A DNA stretch of 64,000 nt from Flavobacterium sediminilitoris (GCF_023008245.1 NZ_CP090145.1:1612001-1676000); one strand, 5' to 3'; shown: positions 25,674 through 34,565, counted from the first letter of the stretch. Translations and numbers: made by a program. Notes: generated by a model from the sequence alone, not told the origin.

Positions 25674-26105
25674 TTAATTATATACTTTTAAGGTTCTGGA
25701 GTTAACTACTTGTACTCTGTATTGTTTCATTGGATATTCTTTTCCAGGTGCTTGGCCAGTGAAGAAACTATATTCCGTGTCGTCACATGAACAAAGTGCC
25801 TTAATTCCGTTTATTGTCATGGTTGAGCAATTGCTTAAAGGTTGATTCGGACAAGCGGCATCAAAAGCCACATAATTTCCGCCACCAGCATTAAAAACGA
25901 AAATACCTCTAATACCTGCTAACCCATTATTTACGTAAACAGCATTAGTGTCATACAGTAATTGATTGTATTGAGGTAAATTAAGGTTTAGTGTAACGTC
26001 TACTGGGTAATTAGGTAAATATGGGTTGTTGTTATTCACTCGGTCATCTTTGCTACAACCTAGCGATACACCTAATAATATAAAAAATATGATACTTTTT
26101 TTCAT
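25674..26105 (-). CDS. lipoprotein with a degenerate Rieske-like fold
   Basis: A 143-residue lipoprotein. The signal MKKSIIFFILLGVSLGC ends in a good lipobox, and SKDD after Cys17 matches the flavobacterial surface-export signal. The C-terminal half resembles a Rieske domain in layout (FDAACPNQPLSNCS, then ALCSCDDTEYSFFTGQ, then YRVQVVNSRTLKVYN). The two His ligands of the CxH...CxxH pattern are replaced (CPN and CSCDD), so a 2Fe-2S cluster of Rieske type is unlikely. The call rests on pattern. It faces PpiD-like across a shared terminator and is divergent from greA. Confidence 0.6.
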   Translation of the reverse strand: MKKSIIFFILLGVSLGCSKDDRVNNNNPYLPNYPVDVTLNLNLPQYNQLLYDTNAVYVNNGLAGIRGIFVFNAGGGNYVAFDAACPNQPLSNCSTMTINGIKALCSCDDTEYSFFTGQAPGKEYPMKQYRVQVVNSRTLKVYN

Positions 26106-26197
26106 TTTAATGGAATAAATTTAATATATCAAAATTAATTTATTTAAATTTGACTAACTATAAATATAGCAAAAAATAATTTTAAAATAATAATTAC

Positions 26198-26205
26198 TAC
26201 CTTTG
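26198..26205 (+). promoter_or_regulatory. greA: greA promoter -7 box
   Basis: TACCTTTG matches TAnnTTTG, 55 bp upstream of the greA start. Transcription would begin near 26212, at the foot of a hairpin. Confidence 0.7.
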
Positions 26206-26206
26206 T

Positions 26207-26239
26207 AGAAAGGAATCCCATTTCGATGGGATTCTTTCT
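26207..26239 (+). promoter_or_regulatory. hairpin at the 5' end of the greA leader
   Basis: GAATCCCA (26213-26220) pairs with TGGGATTC (26227-26234) around a 6-base loop; AGAAA/TTTCT extends the stem past one bulged G. With the predicted transcript start near 26212, the inner 8-bp stem would be the first thing transcribed. It could stabilise the mRNA or act in early termination control of greA. Confidence 0.6.
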
Positions 26240-26260
26240 ATTTATATAAATAATGAACTT

Positions 26261-26737
26261 ATGAGTACAGTATCTTATTACACAGCAGAAGGGTTAAAGA
26301 AACTTAGAGACGAAGTGGATCATTTAAAAAGTATTGAAAGACCAAAAGCATCACAAGCTATTGCAGAAGCAAGAGATAAGGGTGATCTGTCTGAAAATGC
26401 CGAATATGATGCAGCAAAAGAAGCGCAAGGATTACTTGAAATGAGAATTTCTAAAATGGAAGAACTTTTAGCAAATGCTCGTTTAATAGATGAATCACAA
26501 TTAGATCTTTCTAAAGCACTTGTTCTATCTACAGTTAAAATAAAAAATAAGACTAATGGAATGGAAATGACATATACATTAGTTGCTGAAAGTGAAGCAG
26601 ATTTAAAAACAGGCAAGATTTCAGTTACTTCTCCAATAGGAAAAGGATTATTAGGAAAGAAAGTAGGTGAAATAGCTGAAATTAATGTGCCAAATGGGAC
26701 ATTACAGTTTGAAATTATAGAAATTACAAGAAATTAA
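26261..26737 (+). CDS. greA: transcription elongation factor GreA
   Basis: A 158-residue protein of normal GreA length. Residues 1-75 form the coiled coil that enters the RNA polymerase secondary channel, with the acidic tip GDLSENAEYDAAKE; residues 80-158 are the FKBP-like C-domain (SVTSPIGKGLLGKKVGE). It rescues backtracked polymerase by stimulating transcript cleavage. Only 4 bp separate it from the HIT gene, so the two form an operon. Confidence 0.96.
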   Translation: MSTVSYYTAEGLKKLRDEVDHLKSIERPKASQAIAEARDKGDLSENAEYDAAKEAQGLLEMRISKMEELLANARLIDESQLDLSKALVLSTVKIKNKTNGMEMTYTLVAESEADLKTGKISVTSPIGKGLLGKKVGEIAEINVPNGTLQFEIIEITRN

Positions 26738-26741
26738 TAAT

Positions 26742-27131
26742 ATGGCTTCTATTTTTACTAAAATTGTAAACGGTGAAATACCTTGTTATAAAATTGCAGA
26801 AGATGAAAATTTTCTTGCTTTTTTAGATGTTAATCCAAATGCTAAAGGACACACATTGTGTATTCCAAAGCAAGAAATCAATAAAATTTTTGACATGGAG
26901 GAGGAACTTTATCTAGGATTAATGTCATTCTCTAGAAAAATTGCAAAAGCATTAGAAAAAACAATTGAATGTAAGAGAATAGGAGTTGCAGTAGTTGGTT
27001 TAGAAGTTCCACATGTACATGTACACCTTATTCCGCTACAAGATATGGATGATATGCGTTTTCAGAGAAAAGTAAAACTTGAGAAAAGCGAATTTGAAGA
27101 TTTAGCGAAAAAAATTCAAGAAAAAATATAA
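26742..27131 (+). CDS. HIT-family nucleotide hydrolase
   Basis: A 129-residue histidine-triad protein. The catalytic motif HVHVHLIP is at about residues 90-97, and FTKIVNGEIPCYKIAED and AFLDVNPNAKGHTL match the Hint/Hit branch. HIT proteins hydrolyse nucleotide phosphoramidates or related adducts. It follows greA by 4 bp and ends at a terminator at 27134-27160. The exact substrate cannot be read from sequence. Confidence 0.92.
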   Translation: MASIFTKIVNGEIPCYKIAEDENFLAFLDVNPNAKGHTLCIPKQEINKIFDMEEELYLGLMSFSRKIAKALEKTIECKRIGVAVVGLEVPHVHVHLIPLQDMDDMRFQRKVKLEKSEFEDLAKKIQEKI

Positions 27132-27133
27132 AT

Positions 27134-27160
27134 AAAAATCCTACAATTGTAGGATTTTTT
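27134..27160 (+). terminator. terminator of the greA-HIT operon
   Basis: The stem AAAAATCCTAC/GTAGGATTTTT with an AATT loop, then T-rich DNA. Just 3 bp after the HIT stop. Confidence 0.88.
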
Positions 27161-27197
27161 TATTTTATATAAAGAGATATTAAAAAATATAGCATAC

Positions 27198-27222
27198 AAA
27201 AAATCCTGCAATTGCAGGATTT
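27198..27222 (-). terminator. terminator of the cold-shock gene
   Basis: The stem AAATCCTGC/GCAGGATTT with an AATT loop; on the minus strand it runs into six T. It faces the HIT terminator 40 bp away and has a similar sequence. Confidence 0.85.
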
Positions 27223-27255
27223 AATCTTTCTAGGTAACCAAAAAATAATAGTATA

Positions 27256-27456
27256 TTAGTCTTCGATAACTACTACTTGAGCAGCTACTTTACCTTTTCT
27301 TCCTTCTTCTTCTTCGTAATTTACTCTTTCTCCTTGAGTTAATGACTCAACTCTCATTCCACTAGCGTGTACGAAAATATCTTTTCCTGTTTCTTCATCA
27401 GTGATGAAACCGTAACCTTTTTCTTCATTGAAGAATTTAACTGTGCCTGTTCGCAT
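27256..27456 (-). CDS. cold-shock domain protein
   Basis: A 66-residue single cold-shock domain. GTVKFFNEEKGYGFI (RNP1) and DIFVHAS (RNP2) are intact. It binds single-stranded RNA/DNA and melts mRNA structure. Length and motifs fit CspA-type proteins; the central GERVNYEEEEGRKGK loop is more acidic than in E. coli CspA. Its leader is only about 30 bases, so the long cold-shock leader of cspA is absent. Confidence 0.93.
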   Translation of the reverse strand: MRTGTVKFFNEEKGYGFITDEETGKDIFVHASGMRVESLTQGERVNYEEEEGRKGKVAAQVVVIED

Positions 27457-27484
27457 TTTGTAATATAAAATAATTAATAATATT

Positions 27485-27492
27485 CAAAGATA
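27485..27492 (-). promoter_or_regulatory. cold-shock gene promoter -7 box
   Basis: On the minus strand TATCTTTG, 28 bp before the ATG. A TTTG 15 bp upstream could be the -33 element, a short spacer. Confidence 0.6.
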
Positions 27493-27531
27493 TACTTATT
27501 TGTGAAACAAACACCTTTTTGAGTAAAAAAA

Positions 27532-27765
27532 TTATTGATTTTCAGACTTTTCCTTTTTTTGATTGGTGTTTTTTAATACATAATCTTTAATATTTTTGTT
27601 ACGATATCGATGATAAATGAATAAAGGCATTAATACTAAAGATAAGATTAGTACACCAATTCCAATCCATTTATCTCCATCACTATTTCCTGAATTTTTA
27701 AGAAAATAGCCATATCCTACAAGGGCAAAAAAGGATAGAAGTAATAATCGAAGTATGTATTTCAT
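27532..27765 (-). CDS. small two-helix membrane protein
   Basis: A 77-residue protein. Two membrane segments (residues about 4-22 and 34-52) are followed by a basic and polar tail ending KKEKSENQ. I recognise no family. It lies between the aspS terminator and the cold-shock gene. Confidence 0.6.
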   Translation of the reverse strand: MKYILRLLLLSFFALVGYGYFLKNSGNSDGDKWIGIGVLILSLVLMPLFIYHRYRNKNIKDYVLKNTNQKKEKSENQ

Positions 27766-27783
27766 TTTTTAGTTATATTAAAA

Positions 27784-27803
27784 AGGACTCTAAAAAGAGT
27801 CCT
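27784..27803 (-). terminator. aspS terminator
   Basis: A perfect stem AGGACTCT/AGAGTCCT with a 4-A loop on the plus strand; read on the minus strand it is followed by TTTTTAAT. It lies 8 bp after the aspS stop. Confidence 0.85.
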
Positions 27804-27811
27804 AATAAGAT

Positions 27812-29557
27812 TTATTTTAATTTAATATGTAATTCTTCTAATTGTTTATCATCAATTTTTGCAGGAGCATCAATCATAACATCTCTTCCAGAATTATTTT
27901 TTGGGAAAGCAATAAAATCGCGTATTGTTTCTTGACCACCTAAAATAGAAACTAATCTATCTAAACCAAAAGCTAATCCACCATGAGGAGGAGCTCCAAA
28001 TTCGAAAGCATTCATTAGGAAACCAAATTGTGCTTCTGCCTCTTCTTTACTAAAGCCTAATAAATCAAACATTCTAGATTGTAATTCTTTATCATGAATA
28101 CGGATTGATCCACCACCTATTTCGTTTCCGTTTAAAACCATATCATAAGCATTTGCTCTTACTTTTCCTGGTTCTGTTTCTATTAATTTAATGTCTTCAG
28201 GTTTAGGAGAAGTAAAAGGATGATGCATAGCATGATAACGAGCACTTTCTTCATCCCATTCTAATAGTGGAAAATCGATAACCCATAATGGAGCAAATTC
28301 ATCAGCTTTACGTAAGCCTAAGCGAGTCGCTAATTCCATACGTAATGCACTTAATTGACCTCTTGTTTTATTTGCTTCACCTGAAAGGACTAAAATTAAA
28401 TCTCCAGCTTTTGCATTGGTTGCTTCAGCCCATTTTTTTAAGTCTTCTTGATCGTAAAATTTATCTACTGATGATTTGAAAGTTCCGTCTTCTTCGCATT
28501 TTACATAAACCATTCCTAATGCACCTACTTGCGGACGTTTTACCCATTCAATTAGAGCATCAATCTCTTTTCTGGAATAAGAAGCACATCCTGGAACAGC
28601 AATTCCAACTACTAATTCAGCAGTATTAAATACAGGGAATTCTTTATGTTTTGCAATTTCATTTAATTCACCAAATTTCATGTCAAAACGAATGTCTGGT
28701 TTGTCATTTCCGTATGTTTTCATTGCGTAATCATACGTGATTCTTGGGAATTTATCTACATTTATTCCTTTAATTTCTTTTAATAAATGGCGAGTTAATC
28801 CTTCAAACATATCTAAGATGTCTTCTTGCTCAACAAAAGCCATTTCACAATCTATTTGTGTAAATTCAGGTTGCCTATCTGCACGTAAATCTTCATCACG
28901 AAAACATTTTACAATTTGAAAATATTTATCCATTCCACCTACCATTAATAACTGTTTAAAAGTTTGTGGAGATTGTGGTAAAGCGTAAAATTGCCCTTCA
29001 TTCATTCTACTTGGCACTACAAAATCTCTAGCACCTTCTGGAGTAGATTTAATTAAATAAGGAGTTTCAATTTCACAAAATCCTTTATCTGAAAGAAATT
29101 TGCGAACTTCCATACTTACTTTATGACGAAATAATAAATTATTTTTTACAGGATTCCTTCTGATATCTAAATAGCGATATTTCATTCTAATATCTTCTCC
29201 ACCATCTGTTTCATCCTCAATTGTGAAAGGAGGAAGCATTGCTTCGTTTAGTATTGTAAGTTCTGAAACTAGAATTTCAATTTCTCCTGTTGGAATGTTT
29301 TTATTTTTAGACTCGCGCTCAATTACTTTTCCTTTAATTTGAATAACAAATTCTCTACCAAGTGATTTTGCTTTTTCAAAAACAGACTTATCCGTTCTCT
29401 CTTCATCTAAGATTAATTGAGTAATTCCGTAACGATCACGTAGATCTATCCAAACCATAAAACCTTTATCACGAGATTTTTGTACCCAACCTGCTAATGT
29501 TACTTCCGTATTGATGTGTGAAGCATTTAATTCTCCACAAGTATGACTTCTATACAT
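27812..29557 (-). CDS. aspS: aspartyl-tRNA synthetase
   Basis: A 581-residue class II synthetase. Residues 1-110 form the OB-fold anticodon-binding domain ([20 protein letters not shown]). Catalytic motifs follow: motif 1 near [10 protein letters not shown], motif 2 [18 protein letters not shown], motif 3 [13 protein letters not shown]. The insertion domain of bacterial AspRS is present. It charges tRNA-Asp. The length agrees with bacterial-type AspRS. Confidence 0.97.
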   Translation of the reverse strand: MYRSHTCGELNASHINTEVTLAGWVQKSRDKGFMVWIDLRDRYGITQLILDEERTDKSVFEKAKSLGREFVIQIKGKVIERESKNKNIPTGEIEILVSELTILNEAMLPPFTIEDETDGGEDIRMKYRYLDIRRNPVKNNLLFRHKVSMEVRKFLSDKGFCEIETPYLIKSTPEGARDFVVPSRMNEGQFYALPQSPQTFKQLLMVGGMDKYFQIVKCFRDEDLRADRQPEFTQIDCEMAFVEQEDILDMFEGLTRHLLKEIKGINVDKFPRITYDYAMKTYGNDKPDIRFDMKFGELNEIAKHKEFPVFNTAELVVGIAVPGCASYSRKEIDALIEWVKRPQVGALGMVYVKCEEDGTFKSSVDKFYDQEDLKKWAEATNAKAGDLILVLSGEANKTRGQLSALRMELATRLGLRKADEFAPLWVIDFPLLEWDEESARYHAMHHPFTSPKPEDIKLIETEPGKVRANAYDMVLNGNEIGGGSIRIHDKELQSRMFDLLGFSKEEAEAQFGFLMNAFEFGAPPHGGLAFGLDRLVSILGGQETIRDFIAFPKNNSGRDVMIDAPAKIDDKQLEELHIKLK

Positions 29558-29573
29558 TTTCTTAAATTTTATG

Positions 29574-29581
29574 CAAAAGTA
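29574..29581 (-). promoter_or_regulatory. aspS promoter -7 box
   Basis: TACTTTTG on the minus strand, 16 bp before the ATG. No good -33 element is visible. Confidence 0.45.
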
Positions 29582-29614
29582 ATAACAAATATTAATTTTA
29601 TAGCTTAAATTTAT

Positions 29615-29622
29615 TAGATTTG
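29615..29622 (+). promoter_or_regulatory. promoter -7 box of the TlpA-like gene
   Basis: TAGATTTG on the plus strand, 30 bp before the ATG at 29653. No clear -33 element. Confidence 0.45.
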
Positions 29623-29652
29623 ATTTTTATTTTTTAACTCAATTTAGGATTT

Positions 29653-30657
29653 ATGAAAAAAGTATTAATGTTATTTTTATTTGCTGTTTTATCTACTTAC
29701 GGACAAAATAGTACTGAATTTGTTTTGTTTCAAGGGAAAATTGCAAATCGAAATTCAGATTCAATTGTTTTATCTTCAGGTAGAAGCTTCAAAAAAACAA
29801 TAAAACTGAATAAAAAAGGAGAATTTAAAGATAAAATTGAAATTCCTGCTACTGGTTTATTTCGATTTTTCGATGGAACTGAAGGAACGTTATTATTCTT
29901 AAAAAACGGGTATGATTTAAAGTTAGCAATGGATGCAAAGCAGTTTGACGAATCTATTGTTTATAAAGGAGAAGGAGCTAAAGAAAATAATTATTTAGCG
30001 CAAAAAGCATTGTTGGATGAAGTTTTTCAGAATGATTTAGAAGCTCTTTTAGAAAAAGATGAAGCTATATTTGCTAACAGTTTAGAAAAGAAGAAAAGTG
30101 GAGATCTAGAAAAACTAGGTAATGCAGGGATAGATGAAGAATTAGCTAGTATTGTTAAATCAATTATTGAGCAAGAATCGGCTATGTTGACTCAATATTA
30201 TAATCAAAAGAAAAAAGCGAATGAGATGAATGGTAAACCAAGTCCTTCGTTTAGTTTTGAAAATCATAAAGGAGGAATTACAAAATTAGAAGACTTTAAA
30301 GGGAAATATGTATATATAGATGTTTGGGCAACTTGGTGTGCACCTTGTAGAGCAGAAATTCCTTTTTTGAAAAAAATTGAAGAAGAATTTAAAGGAAAAA
30401 ATATTGAGTTTGTAAGTATTTCTATTGATACTAAAAAGGATTATGAAAAATGGAAGAAATTTGTATCTGATAAAGAATTAGGAGGTGTTCAATTAGTTGC
30501 TGATAATGATTGGAACTCGGATTTTGTAAAAGCTTTTGGAATTAATGGAATTCCTAGATTTATATTAGTTGGCCCTGACGGGAATGTTGTATATTCTGAT
30601 GCTCCAAGGCCTTCATCAGAAGGATTGTCAGCTAAATTAGAAGACCTTCTTAATTAA
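29653..30657 (+). CDS. TlpA-like periplasmic thiol-disulfide oxidoreductase
   Basis: A 334-residue exported protein with signal peptide ending STYGQ. Residues about 20-180 are an N-terminal beta/helical region like DUF4369. Residues about 195-334 are a thioredoxin fold with WATWCAPC (CXXC) and the cis-Pro segment GINGIPRFILVGPDG. Such proteins reduce or isomerise disulfides in the Bacteroidota periplasm. A terminator follows at 30680-30706. Confidence 0.9.
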   Translation: MKKVLMLFLFAVLSTYGQNSTEFVLFQGKIANRNSDSIVLSSGRSFKKTIKLNKKGEFKDKIEIPATGLFRFFDGTEGTLLFLKNGYDLKLAMDAKQFDESIVYKGEGAKENNYLAQKALLDEVFQNDLEALLEKDEAIFANSLEKKKSGDLEKLGNAGIDEELASIVKSIIEQESAMLTQYYNQKKKANEMNGKPSPSFSFENHKGGITKLEDFKGKYVYIDVWATWCAPCRAEIPFLKKIEEEFKGKNIEFVSISIDTKKDYEKWKKFVSDKELGGVQLVADNDWNSDFVKAFGINGIPRFILVGPDGNVVYSDAPRPSSEGLSAKLEDLLN

Positions 30658-30679
30658 TTTTTTTAAAAGAAAAGACATT

Positions 30680-30706
30680 AACCAATGCGTTTGCATTGGT
30701 TTTTTT
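30680..30706 (+). terminator. rho-independent terminator
   Basis: A perfect stem AACCAATGC/GCATTGGTT with a GTTT loop, followed by T7, 22 bp after the TlpA-like stop. Confidence 0.9.
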
Positions 30707-30769
30707 ATGATTCTTTTCCAATGTTACCAAATTGTTAAGTAAATGTTTTTTTAATGTAAAATATTTTGT

Positions 30770-30777
30770 TATATTTG
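30770..30777 (+). promoter_or_regulatory. promoter -7 box of the MORN-type gene
   Basis: TATATTTG matches TAnnTTTG, 35 bp before the start at 30813. The upstream T-run may supply the -33 contacts. Confidence 0.6.
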
Positions 30778-30812
30778 TTATAGAATAATTTAACCTATTA
30801 AAAGACAGTCTT

Positions 30813-31157
30813 ATGAAAAAGATAATAATTACAGGAGCTTTATTAATTTCGAGTTTTATTTTTGCTCAAAATGTTGAACCAAAATTTGAAGTAGTTGATA
30901 AAATGGTTAAAGCAACATATTATCATGATAATGGTCAGGTTAAACAAGAAGGTTTTTACTTAGATGGAAAATTACATGGAAAGTGGGTTTCTTATAATGA
31001 TAAAGGAGTGAAAGAAACTATTGGAGAATATGATAAAGGAGATAAAGTAGGGAAATGGTTTTTTTGGAATGCAAATCAATTAAGTGAAGTAGACTTTTCT
31101 AACAGTAGAATTGTTGAAGTTAAGAAATGGTCTAGTGAGTCGCTAGTAAAAAATTAA
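30813..31157 (+). CDS. secreted MORN/YwqK-type repeat protein
   Basis: A 114-residue protein with signal MKKIIITGALLISSFIFAQ. About four 20-residue repeats of the MORN-variant type follow (YYHDNGQVKQEGFYLDGKLH, GKWVSYNDKGVKETIGEYDK, GKWFFWNANQL). Such proteins are sometimes labelled YwqK antitoxins, but no toxin is near and this label is likely misleading. Function is unknown; it is probably periplasmic or surface-exposed. Confidence 0.8.
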   Translation: MKKIIITGALLISSFIFAQNVEPKFEVVDKMVKATYYHDNGQVKQEGFYLDGKLHGKWVSYNDKGVKETIGEYDKGDKVGKWFFWNANQLSEVDFSNSRIVEVKKWSSESLVKN

Positions 31158-31187
31158 TATTATTTTTTGTATAAATAGTTAAAAAAG

Positions 31188-31216
31188 AAGGATGGAAATT
31201 ATTGCCATCCTTTTTT
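31188..31216. terminator. bidirectional terminator
   Basis: AAGGATGG/CCATCCTT with a 9-base loop, A-run on the left and T-run on the right. It serves the MORN-type gene and the convergent histidine kinase. Confidence 0.8.
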
Positions 31217-31240
31217 GCGTCATTATTTGATATAAAAAAA

Positions 31241-32386
31241 CTACTTTAAATAGCTTACCTGAATAGTTGTTCCTTTACCTATTTCAGAAGCAATTACTTT
31301 TATTTTTCCGTTATGATATTCTTGTACAATTCTTTTAGTAAGTGAAAGTCCTAATCCCCAACCTCTTTTTTTGGTAGTAAATCCAGGTTCAAATATTTTT
31401 GTAAACTGATTTTTAGGTATTCCTTTTCCAGTATCTGATATTTTTATCTTTACAATATTGCCAGAATCTTCAATCATGATGTCTAACTTCCCTTTTCCTT
31501 TCATTGCATCAATTGCATTCTTAACAAGATTTTCAATAGTCCAACTATGTAATATAGAATTCATAGGAATAGGTATGGGATAATTTGGAGCAGAAAAGTT
31601 AAAAAGAACATGTTTTGATGTTCTGGATTTTAGATATTCAAAAGAATTTTTAGTTTCTTCTACGATATTTAGATTTTCTAGAATAGGTTCACTACCTATC
31701 TTTGAAAATCTGTCAGTAATAGTTTGTAGTCTATTGATGTCTTTTTCTATTTCTTCAATAGTACTTTCTTCAACATTGTCTAATTTTAAAATTTCAAGCC
31801 AACCAATTAAAGATGATAAAGGAGTACCTATTTGATGAGCAGTTTCTTTTGCCATTCCAGCCCATAGTTTATTTTGAGTTGCCATTTTTGTGGCTCTATA
31901 AAAGTTATAAACAACTGCTCCAAAAAGAATAATAATTAAGATTAAGGCAATAGGGTAGTATTTTAGTTTGTTTAGTAAAGGAGAATTGCCATAATATATT
32001 AAACGATAATTATCATCAGAAAGTGACATTTTGATAGGCTGGTTTTCTGATTTGATTTTTTCAAAAAGTTTCTTTAGTTTGATACTGTCTTTAGTAATTT
32101 CTTCCTCAATATTATTATGATTTAAGATAACTCCACTACCATTTGTTTCAATCATTGGATTAGAATTATTTGTACTTATAAGTTGAAAGGGTAAATCTAC
32201 ATCAGTAAATTCATTAGCATTTGCCAATGTTTTTTGAGCAGAAGCCCAAAGTTCCATTTTTGTACGTTCATCAGTTTTGAAAATTTGAAAAAAGGTATAT
32301 GTATTCCAAAGTATAACAATTACAATGAGAAAAGAAGCTAATATAATAAACCAACGAGTTAATTCTCGCTTTTCAGAAAATCGCAT
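31241..32386 (-). CDS. membrane sensor histidine kinase
   Basis: A 381-residue kinase. Membrane helices at about residues 13-35 and 144-164 flank a periplasmic sensor segment of about 110 residues. The H-box is AHQIGTPLSSLIGWLEIL. The ATPase domain has the N-box (NLVKNAIDAMKG), G1 (DTGKGIPKNQF) and G2 (GWGLGLSLTK). It should autophosphorylate and signal to a response regulator, but none is adjacent, so it is an orphan here. The ligand is unknown. Confidence 0.92.
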   Translation of the reverse strand: MRFSEKRELTRWFIILASFLIVIVILWNTYTFFQIFKTDERTKMELWASAQKTLANANEFTDVDLPFQLISTNNSNPMIETNGSGVILNHNNIEEEITKDSIKLKKLFEKIKSENQPIKMSLSDDNYRLIYYGNSPLLNKLKYYPIALILIIILFGAVVYNFYRATKMATQNKLWAGMAKETAHQIGTPLSSLIGWLEILKLDNVEESTIEEIEKDINRLQTITDRFSKIGSEPILENLNIVEETKNSFEYLKSRTSKHVLFNFSAPNYPIPIPMNSILHSWTIENLVKNAIDAMKGKGKLDIMIEDSGNIVKIKISDTGKGIPKNQFTKIFEPGFTTKKRGWGLGLSLTKRIVQEYHNGKIKVIASEIGKGTTIQVSYLK

Positions 32387-32511
32387 AAAAAATATTTGTT
32401 AGTAAAAGTACTGAAAAAGTAACAAATCATTAACGTACAAAACGTTGCTTTTACATATATATTTTATTTTTTAAAGTAAAAGATAAAGATTTTATATAAA
32501 TAGCTTTTCAA

Positions 32512-32542
32512 TTTGGCACCATATTAAAATTGTGTAATTTTG
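32512..32542 (+). promoter_or_regulatory. promoter of the flavin reductase gene
   Basis: TTTG (32512-32515), a 19-bp spacer and TAATTTTG (32535-32542) fit the Bacteroidota consensus exactly. It lies 16 bp before the start. Confidence 0.8.
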
Positions 32543-32558
32543 TAAAAATCTTTTCAAA

Positions 32559-33434
32559 ATGATATCAATAAATCCGAAAGAAATTTCATCTGCAAAATTA
32601 CAAGGCTATTTACAAGGTGCTGTTGCTCCAAGACCAATTGCTTTTGCAAGTACAATAGATGAAAATGGAATTCCTAATTTATCACCATTTAGTTTCTTTA
32701 ATGTTTTTAGTTCAAATCCTCCAATCTTGATTTTTTCTCCAGCAAGAAGAGTAAGAGATAATTCGATAAAACATACTTTAATAAATTCAAAGAAGACAAA
32801 AGAAGTTGTTATTAATGTTGTGAATTATGATATTGTACAACAAATGTCTTTATCAAGTACAGAATATCCAGATGGTGTAAATGAATTTTTGAAATCAGGT
32901 TTAACAATGATAAAATCAGATGTAGTAAAACCATTTAGAGTAGCAGAAAGTCCTGTTCAATTTGAATGTGTTGTGAATGAGGTTATTGCATTGGGAGACC
33001 AAGGAGGAGCAGGGAATTTGATTATTTGTGAAGTAGTTAAAATTCATATAAATGAAGCGGTTTTAGATGAAAATGGAGCAATTGATCAGTATAAAGTAGA
33101 TTTAGTTGCCAGAATGGGAGGGAATTGGTACAGTAGAGCAAATAAAGGAATGTTTGAAGTAGAAAAGCCAATATCAACACTAGGAATAGGGGTGGATAAT
33201 GTACCAGATTTCATAAAAGAAAGTTCTGTTTTTGAGGGTAATGATTTAGGAAAATTGGGAAATATTGAAGCGATTCCATCTGAAGAAGAAATTACTATCT
33301 TTGCAAAAGATAATTTTGAGATAAAAGCAGTTTTGAGTTCAGACGACGAATTAAAGAAACATGAATTAGCAAAAAAATATTTAGATAATAATGAAGTTTT
33401 AAGTGCTTGGAAAGTACTTTTGGCGAACAAATAA
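32559..33434 (+). CDS. FMN-binding split-barrel flavin reductase family protein
   Basis: A 291-residue protein. Residues 1-200 follow the flavin reductase-like split barrel: GAVAPRPIAFASTIDENGIP, LSPFSFFNVFSSNPP and VVINVVNYDIV are the FMN-contact strands. The last 85 residues are a helical extension. Members reduce flavins or are FMN-binding oxidoreductases of unknown substrate. It is 9 bp from the DUF3127 gene and probably shares its promoter. Confidence 0.85.
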   Translation: MISINPKEISSAKLQGYLQGAVAPRPIAFASTIDENGIPNLSPFSFFNVFSSNPPILIFSPARRVRDNSIKHTLINSKKTKEVVINVVNYDIVQQMSLSSTEYPDGVNEFLKSGLTMIKSDVVKPFRVAESPVQFECVVNEVIALGDQGGAGNLIICEVVKIHINEAVLDENGAIDQYKVDLVARMGGNWYSRANKGMFEVEKPISTLGIGVDNVPDFIKESSVFEGNDLGKLGNIEAIPSEEEITIFAKDNFEIKAVLSSDDELKKHELAKKYLDNNEVLSAWKVLLANK

Positions 33435-33443
33435 ATTTTAAAA

Positions 33444-33818
33444 ATGGAAGTAACAGGTAGAGTAAAAGTAATTAATCCAGTACAACAAATAAGCGCAACG
33501 TTTAAGAAAAGAGAGTTAGTTGTAACAACGGAAGAACAATATCCACAACATATAATGATTGAGTTCACGCAGGATAAAACAGATTTATTAAATAATTATA
33601 ATCCTGGAGAACAAGTAAAAGTATCGATTAATTTAAGAGGAAGAGAATGGGTTAATCCACAAGGAGAAACTAAATATTTTAATTCAATACAAGGTTGGAG
33701 AATTGAGAAAGTGCAAGCAGAAGCACCATCAAATCAAGTTCCTCCTATGCCAGCTGCTGATGCTTTTGAGCCAGCAACGAACTTCAATGAAGAAGAGCAT
33801 GACGATTTACCTTTTTAA
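33444..33818 (+). CDS. DUF3127 OB-fold protein
   Basis: A 124-residue protein with the DUF3127 pattern: MEVTGRVKVINPVQQIS, FKKRELVVTTEEQYPQHIMI, NLRGREWVNPQGETKYFNSI and QGWRIEKVQ. The acidic, proline-containing tail ends DDLPF, like the C-terminus of single-stranded DNA-binding proteins. That suggests an SSB-like role, but function is not established. A terminator follows at 33851-33880. Confidence 0.85.
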   Translation: MEVTGRVKVINPVQQISATFKKRELVVTTEEQYPQHIMIEFTQDKTDLLNNYNPGEQVKVSINLRGREWVNPQGETKYFNSIQGWRIEKVQAEAPSNQVPPMPAADAFEPATNFNEEEHDDLPF

Positions 33819-33850
33819 AAGAAAAATAGAGTAAAGAGCAAAGAATAAAG

Positions 33851-33880
33851 AAAACCATTCTAATTTTAGAGTGGTTTTTG
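33851..33880 (+). terminator. rho-independent terminator
   Basis: The stem AAAACCATTCT/AGAGTGGTTTT (one G-T) with an AATTTT loop and T-run. Imperfect purine/pyrimidine arms on both sides extend the complementarity. Related to the prophage terminators at 6056 and 8119. Confidence 0.78.
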
Positions 33881-33926
33881 TGTACTTATTCTTTTCTCTT
33901 TTTTCTCTCATCTATATTTTATAAAA

Positions 33927-34562
33927 ATGTATTTTCTAACAAAAGAACTTTATTTTCCGCCTGTTGATGAAGCAACGCCTGATGGTGTTTTAGCTGTTGG
34001 AGGTGATTTATCTATAGAAAGATTACAACTAGCTTACAAAAGCGGAATTTTTCCATGGTTTGAAGATGATGAGCCTATTCTTTGGTGGTCACCACCTGAA
34101 AGAATGGTTTTGTTTTTTGAAGACTTAAAAGTGTCTAAGAGTATGAGAAATGTACTCAATCAAAATAAGTTTAAGGTAACATTTAATACAGCTTTTAGAG
34201 ATGTAATTACCAATTGTAAAAAAGTCATTAGAAAAGATCAACCAGGAACTTGGATTACTAATGAGATGGTGGAAGCTTATTGTAAATTAAATGAAATAGG
34301 TATTGCAAAAAGTATTGAAGTTTGGCAAGAGGATGAATTAGTTGGAGGTTTATATGGAATAGATTTAGGTCATGTTTTTTGTGGAGAAAGCATGTTTTCC
34401 AAAGTCTCCAATGCTAGTAAAATAGCTTTTATTTATTTGGTAAAGCATTTAGAAAAAAATAACTATAGAATTTTAGATTGCCAAGTTTATAATGATCACT
34501 TAGCCTCTTTAGGTTGTGTGGAAATTGATAGGGAAGATTTTATGATGATTTTAAATTATTAA
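33927..34562 (+). CDS. aat: leucyl/phenylalanyl-tRNA-protein transferase
   Basis: A 211-residue Aat of normal length. The family signature FPWFEDDEPILWWSPPERMV is intact, with PGTWITNEMVEAY, VGGLYGIDLGHVFCGESMFS and SKIAFIYLVKHL. It transfers Leu or Phe to proteins with N-terminal Arg or Lys, marking them for ClpSAP degradation. A small membrane gene follows after 3 bp. Confidence 0.95.
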   Translation: MYFLTKELYFPPVDEATPDGVLAVGGDLSIERLQLAYKSGIFPWFEDDEPILWWSPPERMVLFFEDLKVSKSMRNVLNQNKFKVTFNTAFRDVITNCKKVIRKDQPGTWITNEMVEAYCKLNEIGIAKSIEVWQEDELVGGLYGIDLGHVFCGESMFSKVSNASKIAFIYLVKHLEKNNYRILDCQVYNDHLASLGCVEIDREDFMMILNY

Positions 34563-34565
34563 ATT

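Noticed and set aside
30813..31157. A YwqK antitoxin of a toxin-antitoxin pair
   Set aside because: The repeats are of the MORN-variant type, the protein is secreted, and no toxin gene is adjacent.
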